From contig OZ260106.1 of assembly GCA_965284645.1 (NCBI GenBank), positions 2,046,001 through 2,110,000 of the forward strand: a stretch of 64,000 nt of DNA, given 5' to 3'. Below the pieces are notes generated by a model. That model was not told where the DNA came from, did no database searches, and saw only the letters and a program-made list of their open reading frames with translations. Positions 44,089 to 55,200 of this stretch are shown in pieces (within the stretch, counting starts at the first letter, position 1; each line of letters begins with the position of its first letter). The position numbers and the translations under genes are program-made. The stretch is from JAIBAJ01 sp965284645 (GTDB taxonomy: Bacteria; Bacteroidota; Bacteroidia; JAIBAJ01).

Positions 44089-47000
44089 TTAGATGTTTTT
44101 AATTCGAACTCCGATGACCAATACATCATTGACTTGTTCCAGTTCTCCTTGCCATGACTTGAAGAAGTTGTAGAGCTTTTCCCGTTGTTCTTCCATGGGC
44201 AGGTGCCAGATATCGAGTAAAAGGTTTTTAAAGATATTCTTTTTGATTTTCTTTCCTTCGGGCCCACCGAATTGATCGGCAAAACCATCGGAGAAAAGGT
44301 AGACCACGTCATCGGGCTGGGTAATGATTTCGTGGTTGGTAAATGTTTTAAACGCTTCGCCAATAAACCGACCAATGGGAATGTTATCCGCTTTAAATTC
44401 AAGCAGTTCTCCTTTTCTAATTAGGTATAGACCGTTGTAAGCCCCTGCAAATTCCAAGGTTCCGGTGGTTCGGTCGTAGCAGCATAAGGCAGCATCCATA
44501 CCATCTTTCACAGTGGAATCCTCTTGAGTTTGGTGCAAAGTGGTGGTAATACCTTTGTTAACCTCATCTAATATTTGGGAAGGTTTGGTAATGCCATGTT
44601 CTTTTACGGCCTGATTAAGAAGGTTGTTGGTAACGATAGAAATGAAGGCACCTGGAACACCATGACCTGTGCAATCGCAAGCAGCAAAGAGGATTTTATT
44701 TCCTTTTTCCTCGATCCAATAAAAGTCGCCTGAAACAATTCCTTTTGATTTAAAGAAGATAAAGGATTCGGGCAGTAGTTTTTTGAATTGTCCGGTTGTG
44801 GGGTAAATGGCTTTTTGGATGCGTTTGGCATAACGAATACTATCTGTTATGTTTTTAGCATTCCGTTCAATTTCGTTTTTGTTTTCGATAATTTCCTGGT
44901 TACGGAGTTCCAATTCAGCGGTTCGTTGTTGAACTTCCTCTTCCAACTTGATTTTATCGTTAATCAAGCGTTTTGTTCGCAAGTGGATATAGAAGTAAAC
45001 AGTAAGGATAAATGAAGTAACCACCAGTAGGAAGAACCACCATTCTTTGAAGAAAGGTTTTTTTATTGAAATTTTAATCGAGGCCGGTTCGGAGGTCCAT
45101 ACACCATATTCGTTGCAAGCTTTGACCAAGAATTCATATTCCCCATCGTACAAAGAGGAATAGAAGGCTAGGTTTAATGGTGTCATTTCAGACCATCCTT
45201 TATCGTAGCCTTTCAACATAAATTTGTATCGAACTGCATCAGGGTTTTTGAGGTAAGGGCTAATAAACTGAATGTTGATGCTATGGGAGCCATAAGGTAG
45301 TTCGATAGCGCTCCGAGGGTCGAAGCGAGTGGAATCGGCTCTAACCATACTAAGCATAATTTTGGGTTCTTGGCGGGCGAGTTTTTCGTTTTTTTCGCTG
45401 TATCGCAACACGCCGATATCGGTACAAAGCCAAATGGTTTTATTTCCTTTAAAAAAGCTATTGATACTAAAGTCAAAGGAAAGGTTACCAAATGAACTAA
45501 AATAAGGAACGATTTTGTTGGTGGCTAGGTCAATACTGCTTAAACCCTTTTGATGGCTAACCCAGATACGGTTGTTGTTGTCGGTTTGTACTTGGTAGCA
45601 ATAATCACTTGCCAGGCCTTCTTTTTGGGAATACCTTTCAAAATGAATGCCATCGTAAGAGAATAAACCGTATCCATTTGAAGCAAACCATACATTTTCT
45701 TTATCATCCAAACAAATGGAATTGATATTGGTAATTTCGAATTTTTGGTTTCTTACTAACTTGATGGATTCATTTTCGAAGTAGGCAATTTTATTTTCAG
45801 CCGAGGCAATCCAAATTCTACCGTTTTTTGTTTGTTGGAGGTCGTTTATGGAATTGTGAGGTAGTCCGTTTTCAGTTGTTAAACGCTTTAGCAACTTACC
45901 GTTGGCATCGAGGATAAAAATACCATCGGAGGTTCCTACCCAAAATTCATTGGAATTAACTTTTTCAATACATCTAACAAGGTTTTCGAGGTTTCCGTTG
46001 CCAAGAGTGACCCTTCTGGAAGTAAAGGATTTGCTATCAAAACGAAACAGTCCTTGGTTTTGAGTTCCAACCCAAATAATGGAACCATCCAATAGAATGG
46101 AATTGACTTTATCTTGAGGGACAAGATTTAGTGATGCCAAGTCGTTGATTTTCCATTTTGAATCATTAAAATTTAGCTGGTATAAACCGGTTGAAGTGCC
46201 AACCCAAAAATTATCTCTTTGGTCTCTTTCGATGCAGGTAACATTGGCATCGATTAGTTTACCTTGTCCGTAAAAGAGGCTAAAAATTTCATTTTCAAAT
46301 TTTAAAATGCCGTGGTTAAAGGTCGAAATCCAATTGTTGCCCTCTCTATCCCGAAAGATATTAGTGATGGTTGGATTATCCCATTTTTCGCCCGAATTAA
46401 AGTAATCGATATTGATAATGCTACCTTTGTTTATGCCAAAGTTGATACGAACAATTCCTTGAGATTTTGTTCCGATCCATAAAAGCTTTCCATTCTCGCT
46501 AATATGGGTAATATTTTCAGGGAATTGGTTGTTTTTACCAAGGTGAATAATGATTTTAGGAGTAGGATTTAATTCAATATGAAAAACACCTTGGTCTTCG
46601 GTTGCCACCCAAAAGCCGCCATCCGTATTGGGAATAACTTGGTTGACTTTAGTATCAGGAAGGATATCCACAGGAATGGGTCGAATGGCTTGGGTTTTCA
46701 GGTCGATTATTTTCAAACCACTTTCAGTTCCAATCAAAGCCTTATTACCATTTATAAAAGTCATGGAATAAATTAGAAACTTATCTTCACCCATGACATG
46801 GTGTCGAAAAGAATTTTGTGAGCTGAATTCCACGATTCCATTGGATCGGGTTACGGCAAAGACCATTCCTTTATTATCTTCTTGAAATTCAATTATTGGA
46901 GATTGAATGGAAGCCGGCAGATTGATTTGTTTAAATTCGAGTCCATCATAAACAAATATTTTTCCATCATAAGTCCCAATCCATAGAAATCCTTTTTTAT

Positions 47001-47247
47001 CAAGGAGGCCAGCCATAACATTTGCTTTGGCCAAAGAGGGGTTTGGGTTTTGGATAATGCTTATTCCATCGAATCGGAATAGGCCTTTATTGCTTCCAAT
47101 CCAAAGGAAATTGTCTTTGTCCTGAACCGTCATATTGATGGTTTCAGCATTAAGACCTTGTTGTTTACCAATAAGTATAGGTCCTCCTCTTCCAATACCA
47201 GCCAATGGTAAAAGTGAAAATAGAAAGAGGACGAAGTGGCGTAGCAT
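44089..47247 (-). CDS. Beta-propeller sensor with SpoIIE-type phosphatase
   Basis: A 1052-residue signalling protein. A signal segment is followed by about 600 residues of two-component regulator propeller repeats (for example LWIGTYDGKIFVYDG and FWVGTSTGLYQL), a Y_Y_Y domain near 650-725, one transmembrane helix near 733-752, a coiled coil (about 755-815), and a PP2C/SpoIIE phosphatase domain. The phosphatase shows DCTGHGVPGAF, DGMDAALCC and LFSDGFADQFGG, so the metal-binding aspartates are present. A propeller is usually joined to a histidine kinase; here the output is a phosphatase. It likely senses an extracytoplasmic ligand. Confidence 0.92.
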   Translation of the reverse strand: MLRHFVLFLFSLLPLAGIGRGGPILIGKQQGLNAETINMTVQDKDNFLWIGSNKGLFRFDGISIIQNPNPSLAKANVMAGLLDKKGFLWIGTYDGKIFVYDGLEFKQINLPASIQSPIIEFQEDNKGMVFAVTRSNGIVEFSSQNSFRHHVMGEDKFLIYSMTFINGNKALIGTESGLKIIDLKTQAIRPIPVDILPDTKVNQVIPNTDGGFWVATEDQGVFHIELNPTPKIIIHLGKNNQFPENITHISENGKLLWIGTKSQGIVRINFGINKGSIINIDYFNSGEKWDNPTITNIFRDREGNNWISTFNHGILKFENEIFSLFYGQGKLIDANVTCIERDQRDNFWVGTSTGLYQLNFNDSKWKINDLASLNLVPQDKVNSILLDGSIIWVGTQNQGLFRFDSKSFTSRRVTLGNGNLENLVRCIEKVNSNEFWVGTSDGIFILDANGKLLKRLTTENGLPHNSINDLQQTKNGRIWIASAENKIAYFENESIKLVRNQKFEITNINSICLDDKENVWFASNGYGLFSYDGIHFERYSQKEGLASDYCYQVQTDNNNRIWVSHQKGLSSIDLATNKIVPYFSSFGNLSFDFSINSFFKGNKTIWLCTDIGVLRYSEKNEKLARQEPKIMLSMVRADSTRFDPRSAIELPYGSHSINIQFISPYLKNPDAVRYKFMLKGYDKGWSEMTPLNLAFYSSLYDGEYEFLVKACNEYGVWTSEPASIKISIKKPFFKEWWFFLLVVTSFILTVYFYIHLRTKRLINDKIKLEEEVQQRTAELELRNQEIIENKNEIERNAKNITDSIRYAKRIQKAIYPTTGQFKKLLPESFIFFKSKGIVSGDFYWIEEKGNKILFAACDCTGHGVPGAFISIVTNNLLNQAVKEHGITKPSQILDEVNKGITTTLHQTQEDSTVKDGMDAALCCYDRTTGTLEFAGAYNGLYLIRKGELLEFKADNIPIGRFIGEAFKTFTNHEIITQPDDVVYLFSDGFADQFGGPEGKKIKKNIFKNLLLDIWHLPMEEQREKLYNFFKSWQGELEQVNDVLVIGVRIKNI

Positions 47248-47260
47248 TGGTTTCGACAGT

Positions 47261-48292
47261 TTACTTAACTCTTTTGTAAATCTTTTCTTTGTTGAAACGT
47301 TCTGTTTCCCTTAGTTTTTCTAAAGAGTTGGCATATTTATAAATTGGTTTGCCGCCTATTGGAATGGTGTAGAACGGAAGAAATTGACCGTATTGATTGG
47401 TTATATAAAAGCAAAGGTTGTTGTTGGGTTTAGCAGAGGAGGATGAAATGAATTGAATGTCCAAGGATTTATCGCGTTCTGATTCAAAAATAATGTGTTT
47501 ACTTGATTTCCATTCCTGATCATTGCTCATTTCAACCCATTCGCCCTTTTTTTCATAAGAAACAATTTTTACCACACCTCCTTCGTCCCAATCATAATTA
47601 TGTTGTTCAACTGAAACCACACTTTTATCAATAAATGGATATAAGTGGCAGACTTGGCCAGGTTTATCGGGCATTCGGAAGGTGTATTCGTAGGTAAAGG
47701 CATTGGCTCCTTCAATTGGGATATTTTTTTCGGAGGCAGTTGAGAAATAGTAACGAAACAAATTGCCATCATCCCCTTCCGTACCTTCAGCAATCAACTT
47801 AATGATATAGGCATTTTCGGATTCAACCCATTCTCCATCGGATGGATAAATGGGGTCGAAGGTAAACCAAGCATTGTCGTATTGTGTGGCATTGCTAAAT
47901 GTTTTGGTAGCCAATAGGTTACCAGAGATATAATTTCCTTTAGGGTGTATATTTTTGGCATCTGGATTGGAAAATGCTCCAGTTCCACCGTAGACAGCAA
48001 ATTTTGTTTTAGTATCTGGGCTGCCATAAATTTCATCATTCGAGCCACCAACTTCAGGGTCAAAAACACGGATATATAGAGGGTTTTTGTAAGTAGGAGG
48101 AATCCGAAGAAAGAAAATTTGGATATTGTCATCATCCCCGTAACTGCTAGCACTCTTTTTTCCAAAAGTTACCAAAAAGGGAATGTTTTCTTCCAAGGCT
48201 GGAACGGGCTGAGCCCATAACGAACAAGGATTTATAACCTCAAATAGAAAAAGAAGTAAACAAAATAGAATTAAACGCAAGGTAGACCTCAT
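47261..48292 (-). CDS. Secreted protein of unknown function
   Basis: A 343-residue protein with a signal peptide ending SLWAQPV. No named domain recognised. The sequence is beta-rich and reads like a repeated sandwich: VTFGKKSASSYGDDDNIQIFF, VFDPEVGGSNDEIYG, VYGGTGAFSNPDAK, GDDGNLFRYYFSTAS, NAFTYEYTFRMPDKPG and a closing FYITNQYGQFLPFYTIPIGG. I have an impression of similar proteins next to OmpA or SpoIIE signalling genes in Bacteroidota, but that is recall and not checked. It lies 13 bases ahead of the sensor gene, so the pair is probably one transcript. No T9SS sorting domain is present. Confidence 0.75.
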   Translation of the reverse strand: MRSTLRLILFCLLLFLFEVINPCSLWAQPVPALEENIPFLVTFGKKSASSYGDDDNIQIFFLRIPPTYKNPLYIRVFDPEVGGSNDEIYGSPDTKTKFAVYGGTGAFSNPDAKNIHPKGNYISGNLLATKTFSNATQYDNAWFTFDPIYPSDGEWVESENAYIIKLIAEGTEGDDGNLFRYYFSTASEKNIPIEGANAFTYEYTFRMPDKPGQVCHLYPFIDKSVVSVEQHNYDWDEGGVVKIVSYEKKGEWVEMSNDQEWKSSKHIIFESERDKSLDIQFISSSSAKPNNNLCFYITNQYGQFLPFYTIPIGGKPIYKYANSLEKLRETERFNKEKIYKRVK

Positions 48293-48417
48293 TTTTTTGA
48301 TTTAACGGACAGAAACCAATTGTGGTTTCGAATAAATTAGGGGCAGCAAAGGTAGAGACCCTGATTAGGTAAAAATTTCGTTACTTTTCAAATGGAATGA
48401 TTCTTAATAGCGTATTC

Positions 48418-50004
48418 ATGGAAATTTATTCTATGTTTGAACCCATGTTAGCCATTCTATTACAAAGCCAGTTTCTTGATGGGTTCAACTGGATTGACCT
48501 CGTTTGTTTCTTTGGATTTACACTGTTTATAATATTCTATTCTTTGTGGGAAGGACGAAAGGAAGAATCTTCGGAGGATTATTTTTTGGCAGGAAGAGGT
48601 CTGAATTGGTGGTTGATAGGCTTTTCATTGATAGCTTCAAATATTTCAACCGAACATTTTGTGGGTATGGCTGGTCGGGGTTTTGAACTTGGACTTGCCA
48701 TTGCCAGTTATGAATGGATGGCCGCCATTACCTTGGTTTTAGTGGCTTATTTTTTACTGCCCCGATTTTTGAAAAGCGGTATTTATACCATTCCTGAATT
48801 TTTGGAATACCGTTATGATAAAACAGCTCGTGGATTAATGGCAATTTTAATGATGTTGGCTTACATTTTCGTGGCTCTTGCAACTGTACTTTACAGTGGG
48901 GCATTGGCTTTGAATGTGCTCTATGGTATCGGAACCATTCAAGGAATTATCATCATTGCCGCCTTATCGGGTATTTACACAATTTGGGGAGGTTTAAAAG
49001 CAGTAGTTTGGAGTGATTTGTTTCAGGGTGGAGCCTTATTGCTTGGTGGAGCATTAGTGACTTACCTCGGAATGGATGCCGTAGGTGGCTGGGATGTTTT
49101 TGTTGCCAAGGCTGGCGATAAACTGCATACCGTTTTGCCAGCCAATCATCCTGAAATGCCTTGGGTAGCTGTATTTGTTGGCGGATTATGGATTCCCAAT
49201 CTATTTTATTGGGGATTGAACCAATTCATCACACAACGAACTTTAGCAGCCCAAAATCTTGCCGAAGGTCAAAAGGGGATACTTTTTGCAGCCTCTATGA
49301 AAATAGTTATACCGTTTATCATAGTATTTCCTGGAATTATTGCATCGATACTTTATAAAGACCAAATCGCCACTGGGGATGGAGCCTATCCAGTCTTGAT
49401 TAAAAATTTGCTTCCGCAAGGATTACGTGGGTTTATGTTAGCCGCCTTACTTGGGGCTGTAATGAGTACCCTCGCCTCTTTAGTAAATAGTGCATCTACC
49501 ATTTTTACCATCGACATTTATAAAAATTACCTAAGCAAACGGCAGGATGCCAACCATTTGGTTAGTGTAGGACGTTGGTCTTCCTTAGTAATTATGGTTT
49601 TCGGTTGTATTTGGGCGCCCATGATTGCAGAGTTTGAAAATGTATTTAAGTATATTCAAATGTTTTGGGGCTTTATTTCTCCTGGAATTGTTGCTGTTTT
49701 CGTTTGGGGTATCCTTTGGGAAAAGGTTCCGGCCAAAGCTGCTGTTACCGGTATTTTAATGAATATTCCCGTTTATGGACTGTTGTTGTACTTTTTGCCG
49801 GATGTTGCTTTTTTGCATCACATGGCCTTGACATTTATAGCAATTAGTTTGGTCATTACTATCATAACTTTGGTAAGTCCTGCGGAAAAACCTTTCAAAT
49901 TGCCTGAATTAAAAAGTATGGATTTAAAGTCAGATAAAATTGTGTTGGTTTGGAGTATTGCCGTAGTCGCTACCATCATCGGGTTATATATTCGATTTTT
50001 CTAG
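48418..50004 (+). CDS. Sodium:solute symporter (SSS family)
   Basis: A sodium-coupled transporter of the SSS/SGLT type. About 13 to 14 helices run through the roughly 528 residues. Family parts include SSEDYFLAGRGLNWWLIGFSL, ASNISTEHFVGMAGRGFELG and the later QRTLAAQNLAEGQKG. The frame opens at 48397, but a TACTTTTC box at 48382-48389 makes the ATG at 48418 more likely. Sugars are the commonest cargo for such short SSS members, but the substrate is unknown. The M20 dipeptidase gene follows 46 bases after the stop. Confidence 0.9.
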   Translation: MEIYSMFEPMLAILLQSQFLDGFNWIDLVCFFGFTLFIIFYSLWEGRKEESSEDYFLAGRGLNWWLIGFSLIASNISTEHFVGMAGRGFELGLAIASYEWMAAITLVLVAYFLLPRFLKSGIYTIPEFLEYRYDKTARGLMAILMMLAYIFVALATVLYSGALALNVLYGIGTIQGIIIIAALSGIYTIWGGLKAVVWSDLFQGGALLLGGALVTYLGMDAVGGWDVFVAKAGDKLHTVLPANHPEMPWVAVFVGGLWIPNLFYWGLNQFITQRTLAAQNLAEGQKGILFAASMKIVIPFIIVFPGIIASILYKDQIATGDGAYPVLIKNLLPQGLRGFMLAALLGAVMSTLASLVNSASTIFTIDIYKNYLSKRQDANHLVSVGRWSSLVIMVFGCIWAPMIAEFENVFKYIQMFWGFISPGIVAVFVWGILWEKVPAKAAVTGILMNIPVYGLLLYFLPDVAFLHHMALTFIAISLVITIITLVSPAEKPFKLPELKSMDLKSDKIVLVWSIAVVATIIGLYIRFF

Positions 50005-50026
50005 AAAGCTACCGAACCAATTGCTT

Positions 50027-50033
50027 TACTTTG
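50027..50033 (+). promoter_or_regulatory. Possible -7 box for the dipeptidase gene
   Basis: TACTTTG is one base short of the TAnnTTTG consensus and lies 16 bases before the ATG. Confidence 0.35.
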
Positions 50034-50049
50034 CACCCAAATTTATAAA

Positions 50050-51417
50050 ATGACCCAACAAGAATTTATACAAACCAATAAAGATAGGTTTTTAGAAGAA
50101 CTCTTTGAATTACTGCGTATTGCATCGGTAAGTGCAGATCCGAAATATGCAACAGAAGTGCATCGTACAGCAGAAGCCGTAGCTGAATCTCTGCGTAAGG
50201 CCGGTGCAGAAAAGGTAGAAATTTGTCCAACAGAAGGTTTTCCAATTGTTTACGGTGAAAAAATAATTGACCCTTCAAAACCAACGGTTTTAGTGTATGG
50301 GCATTACGATGTTCAACCACCTGATCCAATTGATTTGTGGACTACTCCTGCTTTTGATCCTCAAGTAAGGGATGGTAAGATTTATGCGCGTGGTGCTTGC
50401 GATGATAAAGGACAGATGTACATGCATGTGAAGGCATTCGAAACCATGATGCAAACCAATTCTTTGCCCTGCAACATCAAATTTATGATTGAAGGAGAGG
50501 AAGAAGTAGGATCTAGCAATTTGGGAAGCTTTTTGGAGCTTAATAAAGAAAGATTAAAAGCAGATGTGGTACTTGTTTCAGATACAGGTATGATTGCCAA
50601 TGATGTACCTTCCATTACAGTTGGATTAAGAGGGTTGAGTTATGTAGAAGTAGAAGTAACCGGACCAAACAGGGATTTGCATTCAGGCATTTATGGTGGC
50701 GCTGTGGCTAATCCTATCAATGTGCTTTGTAAAATGATTGCTGAAATGAAGGACCATAACGAGCATATTGTTATTCCAGGATTTTATGATGATGTAATTG
50801 AGTTATCTACTCAGGAAAGAGATGAAATGGCCAAGGCTCCTTTTTCAATTGATGAATATAAAAAGCATTTGGATTTAGGGGATATTCATGGTGAAACAGG
50901 TTATTCAACCATGGAAAGGGTTTCTATCCGTCCTACCTTGGATGTAAACGGAATTTGGGGTGGATACACAGGTGAAGGCGCAAAGACCGTGATCGCTTCT
51001 AAGGCATTTGCCAAAATCTCCATGCGATTGGTACCAAACCAACATCCGGATAAGATTACTGAAATGTTTAAAGCCTACTTTGAAAAGGTAGCTCCTAAAT
51101 CAGTGAAAGTAGAAGTTCGCCCTCATCATGGCGGTTTCCCAGTTGTTACACCAACCGATTCAGTTGAGTACCAGGCTGCTGCTAAAGCAATGGAAGCCAC
51201 CTTTGGTAAAACACCCATACCCGTGCGAACAGGGGGAAGCATTCCTATTATTGCCTTATTTGAAAATGTGTTGGGTTTAAAAACGGTATTGATGGGATTT
51301 GGTTTGGATAGTGATGCCATTCATTCTCCCAATGAGCATTATGGTTTGTTCAACTACTTCAAAGGAATTGAAACCATTCCTTACTTTTATAAGTTCTACG
51401 CTGAATTAAAAAAATAG
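50050..51417 (+). CDS. M20 family dipeptidase
   Basis: A 455-residue zinc metallopeptidase of the M20 family, close to the cytosolic non-specific dipeptidase type. VLVYGHYDVQPPDPIDLW gives the first zinc His and Asp. ARGACDDKGQMYMH carries a bridging Asp, and EGEEEVGSSN carries the catalytic and metal-binding Glu pair. SDTGM holds another metal Asp, and a His comes late (SDAIHSPNEHYG). There is no signal peptide, so it is cytosolic. A strong terminator hairpin follows the stop. Confidence 0.92.
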   Translation: MTQQEFIQTNKDRFLEELFELLRIASVSADPKYATEVHRTAEAVAESLRKAGAEKVEICPTEGFPIVYGEKIIDPSKPTVLVYGHYDVQPPDPIDLWTTPAFDPQVRDGKIYARGACDDKGQMYMHVKAFETMMQTNSLPCNIKFMIEGEEEVGSSNLGSFLELNKERLKADVVLVSDTGMIANDVPSITVGLRGLSYVEVEVTGPNRDLHSGIYGGAVANPINVLCKMIAEMKDHNEHIVIPGFYDDVIELSTQERDEMAKAPFSIDEYKKHLDLGDIHGETGYSTMERVSIRPTLDVNGIWGGYTGEGAKTVIASKAFAKISMRLVPNQHPDKITEMFKAYFEKVAPKSVKVEVRPHHGGFPVVTPTDSVEYQAAAKAMEATFGKTPIPVRTGGSIPIIALFENVLGLKTVLMGFGLDSDAIHSPNEHYGLFNYFKGIETIPYFYKFYAELKK

Positions 51418-51433
51418 TCATAAAGAAAGCAAG

Positions 51434-51480
51434 ATTTGCAAGTCCACAATCAAAGTTGTTGGCTTGCAAATTTTTGTTTT
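51434..51480 (+). terminator. Intrinsic terminator after the dipeptidase gene
   Basis: ATTTGCAAGTCCACAA pairs with TTGTTGGCTTGCAAAT at 14 of 16 positions (51434-51471), and a run of T follows. Confidence 0.85.
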
Positions 51481-51635
51481 TACTATATTCGCACCTCATT
51501 TAAAAAACTTAAGCTATAGAATAAACATCTACTCTTTGATAATCAGGTAATTGCGCCTAGTAAATATGAATAAACACAATAAAATTCCATGCGAAATTGG
51601 AGCAGGTCTTTTTTTGTTTTAATTGAAATGAGATA

Positions 51636-52217
51636 ATGTTTGATTTTGTAGAAGGGAAAATAGCTGAAAAAAATCCTGCATATGCAGTTATAGACTGCCA
51701 AGGTGTTGGTTACCATTTGCCAATTTCCTTAAACACGTTTTCAAGAATTCCAGATTCGGGTATTGTAAAATTGTTTACACATTTCGTGGTAAGAGAGGAT
51801 GCTCAACTGCTGTATGGTTTTGCTGATAGGGAAGAGAGGCAATTGTTTAGACTTTTGATTTCTGTCAATGGGGTAGGTAGTGCAACTGCTTTGATGATAT
51901 TATCGGCTTTGCCTCCGGCGGAATTATCGGGAATCATTGCTTCAGGAAATGATGTTGCTCTTCGCGCTATCAAAGGAGTTGGCCCCAAAACAGCGCAGCG
52001 AATTATCATTGAATTGAAAGATAAAGTGGGTAAGGTTGGTATTGCTGCCGAACTTTTCCCAAGTGCACAAAATAAATCAAGAGAAGAGGCGTTATCGGCC
52101 CTCGTAACTTTAGGCTTCAACAAACAGGCTGTTGAGAAATTCTTAGATAAACAAATGAAAGAAAATCCAAGTGCTTTAGTAGAAGACCTAATTAGACTAG
52201 GTTTGAAAACGTTATAA
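51636..52217 (+). CDS. ruvA: Holliday junction DNA helicase subunit RuvA
   Basis: A 193-residue RuvA that binds Holliday junctions and directs RuvB. An OB-fold occupies about residues 1-60. HhH motifs are LLISVNGVGSATALMILS and ALRAIKGVGPKTAQRIIIELKDK (near 71-90 and 105-127), and the C-terminal RuvB-binding domain (EEALSALVTLGF) is intact. It is followed at 11 bases by sprA. That adjacency is conserved in other Bacteroidota. Confidence 0.95.
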   Translation: MFDFVEGKIAEKNPAYAVIDCQGVGYHLPISLNTFSRIPDSGIVKLFTHFVVREDAQLLYGFADREERQLFRLLISVNGVGSATALMILSALPPAELSGIIASGNDVALRAIKGVGPKTAQRIIIELKDKVGKVGIAAELFPSAQNKSREEALSALVTLGFNKQAVEKFLDKQMKENPSALVEDLIRLGLKTL

Positions 52218-52228
52218 AAGTTCAAGAA

Positions 52229-55200
52229 GTGGCAGCAAATAGAAGTAATCTATCACTCATACCTGTTATCGTTCTTACGATGGCAATTGTAGCGGTTTCT
52301 GCTGCAAGGACGCCAAAGATGACTAGGCGGAGCTCTAAAGCGATTAAGAGTTTGCGTGAAAGTGTAGCAGTGGATACTCCTCAAACAGATCTTCCATATC
52401 CATTTCCTGATTATTCCATCGATCCTAATCCAACGGTGTCGCCTAGCGGGATACATATGACCAATCCTTCCAACGTGAAGCATGAGGTGGAGTATGATCC
52501 GGAAACGGGAAATTATAATATTTCCGACAAAATTGGAAATATTGATTACAGGCCACCCACTTATCAAACATTTGATGAATACCAAGAATACAATGCCCAA
52601 CAATCTTTAAAAGATTATTGGAAGAAAAGAAGTCAGGCTGAAGATTTGGCAAATCAAAAACCTTTGATACCTAAATTGAAAATCGACAGTAAGTTATTCG
52701 AAGATATTTTTGGAAGCAATACAATATCAATTAAGCCTCAGGGAACAGCTGAATTGATTTTTGGATTTAATAGTTCTAAAATTAACAATCCCAGTTTGCC
52801 TATTCGTCAGAGGAAGGTTACAACTTTTAATTTCGACCAAAAAATTCAGCTCAATGTTACAGGTGAGATTGGTGATAAAATTAAATTAAATTTCAACTAT
52901 AATACAGAAGCAACCTTTGATTTTGAGAACCAGATTAAACTAGGTTATACCGGAAAAGAGGATGAAATTATTCAAAAGATTGAGTTGGGAAATGTTCAGA
53001 TGCCGACCAATGGTACTTTGATCAATGGAAGCCAAAGTTTGTTTGGTGGGAAAGTTCAATTGAAATTTGGAAAATTAGGGGTTACCGGTTTATTTGCCCA
53101 GCAAAGAGGTAAATCTCAAAATATTCAGGTGCAAGGTGGCTCTCAAATTACGCCATTCGATATTCCTGGCGACACATACGAGGCATACAAACACTACTTC
53201 CTTTCACATTACTTCAGAAAGAAGTATGATGAGTGGTGTAAAGACATTCCTTTAATTGGCTCTCCCATTAATATTACTAGGATTGAGGTTTGGGTTACAA
53301 ATAAGCAATCTTCACCTCTCAATACGCGTGATGTCATTTGTTTTATGGATTTGGGAGAAAACCCAGAAGACCTCCACAATTCTACCGTTGGTTTGACTTT
53401 GCCCCAACTTCAAAATACAGAGTATCCAGGGAATAAAACCAATTACTTGTATGAAAAAATGTATGCCTTTGGTTCAGGAATCAGGAAATCTGAAAATGTA
53501 ATCAATACCTTATCTCAGTATATACCGAATGGTTTTATCAATTCCCAAGATTATGTTTCTGTAAAATCGGCAAGGAAACTAGTTGAAGGGTCCGACTTTA
53601 CTTATAATCCAAGATTAGGGTATATTTCCTTATCGCAACCGCTGCAACCAGACGAAGCTTTAGGCGTCGCCTTTCAGTACACCGTAAATAATGATGTTTT
53701 CCAAGTTGGTGAGTTTTCTCAGGATGTTTCAGCCTCTGGAGCCCAGGTTACAGGAACAACTACCACACTTCAAGCTCAAGACGCGATCATTTTGAAATTG
53801 TTGAAGTCAAATTTGATTTTACCAAAACTTCCCACTTGGAAGTTGATGATGAAAAACGTTTATAACCTTGGTGCTTATAGTTTGAACAAGGAGGATTTTC
53901 AACTAAATGTTATTTACGACAACATAAATACAGGTACTAAAATCAATTTCATGCCTGAAGGGAAGCTAAAGGGAATTCCCCTCATTAGAGTTTTAAATAC
54001 CGATAGTTTGAACTATCAATTGGATAAATCACCAGATGGTGTGTTCGATTACATTGATGGAATAACTGTTAATTCACAAAAGGGAACAATTATTTTTCCT
54101 GTTGAAGAACCATTCGGCTCTTATTTAAAAACCCAATTTGGAAACTCCCCTGCGGATACCGCTTTGGCCAATGAATATGTTTTTCAACAGTTATACGATT
54201 CAACTCGAACCAAGGCCATTCAAGATCCTAGAAAGAACCGATTCCATTTAGTAGGTAGTTATAAATCTGCCTCGGGTTCAGATATATCCTTGAATGCTAC
54301 CAACGTTCCTCAAGGTTCGGTAAAGGTTACGAGTGGAGGGGTCCAATTGGTTGAAGGAGTGGATTATTCGGTTGATTATACTTTGGGAAGGGTTAAAATT
54401 ATTAATCAACAATATCTGAATTCAAACCAACCCTTAAACATTAGTTTAGAGAGTCAATCCTTGTTTAATATTCAAACAAAGCGCCTGATTGGAACTCGTT
54501 TAGATTATAAGTTTTCAAAGGATCTCGCCATTGGTGCCACATTGATGAACTTACAGGAAAGACCCTTGACCCAAAAAGTTAACATTGGAGATGAGGCCGT
54601 ATCGAATACGGTTTGGGGGTTAGATGGAAATTGGAGAGCCGAATCAAGACTTCTCACTAAATTAGTCGATAAGATTCCTTTTATAAATACAAAGGAACAA
54701 AGTACTGTTAGTTTTGTTGGCGAATTTGCCCAAATACTTCCTGGAAATGCGCCAGCAATTGGCAAAGATGGAACTTCGTATGTTGATGATTTTGAAGGGA
54801 GTCAAACATTAATTGATATTCAAACTCCCCAAGCTTGGAATTTGGCCGCGACTCCACAGGGACAACCTAATTTGTTCCCTGAGGCTTCGGTTCCGGTAAA
54901 TGATCTTCGTTATGGTATGAACCGGGCTCATTTAGGTTGGTATCAAATAGACGCTTCTGTTTTCTTTCAGCAGAATGTTCCGAGTGGTGCTACCGTAAAT
55001 GGTTTGGATGATGAAGAATATATTTCAAACCATTATTCCAGACAAGTTCTTGAAACCGAGCTGTTCCCTAATAAGCAACCTCAGTACAACCAAGTTATGA
55101 ATTTGAATACCTTGGATTTACATTTTAATCCAAAAGAAAAGGGGCCGTATAACTATGATGTAAAACCCATTTCTGGATTAACTGCAGGTATAGATGAAAG

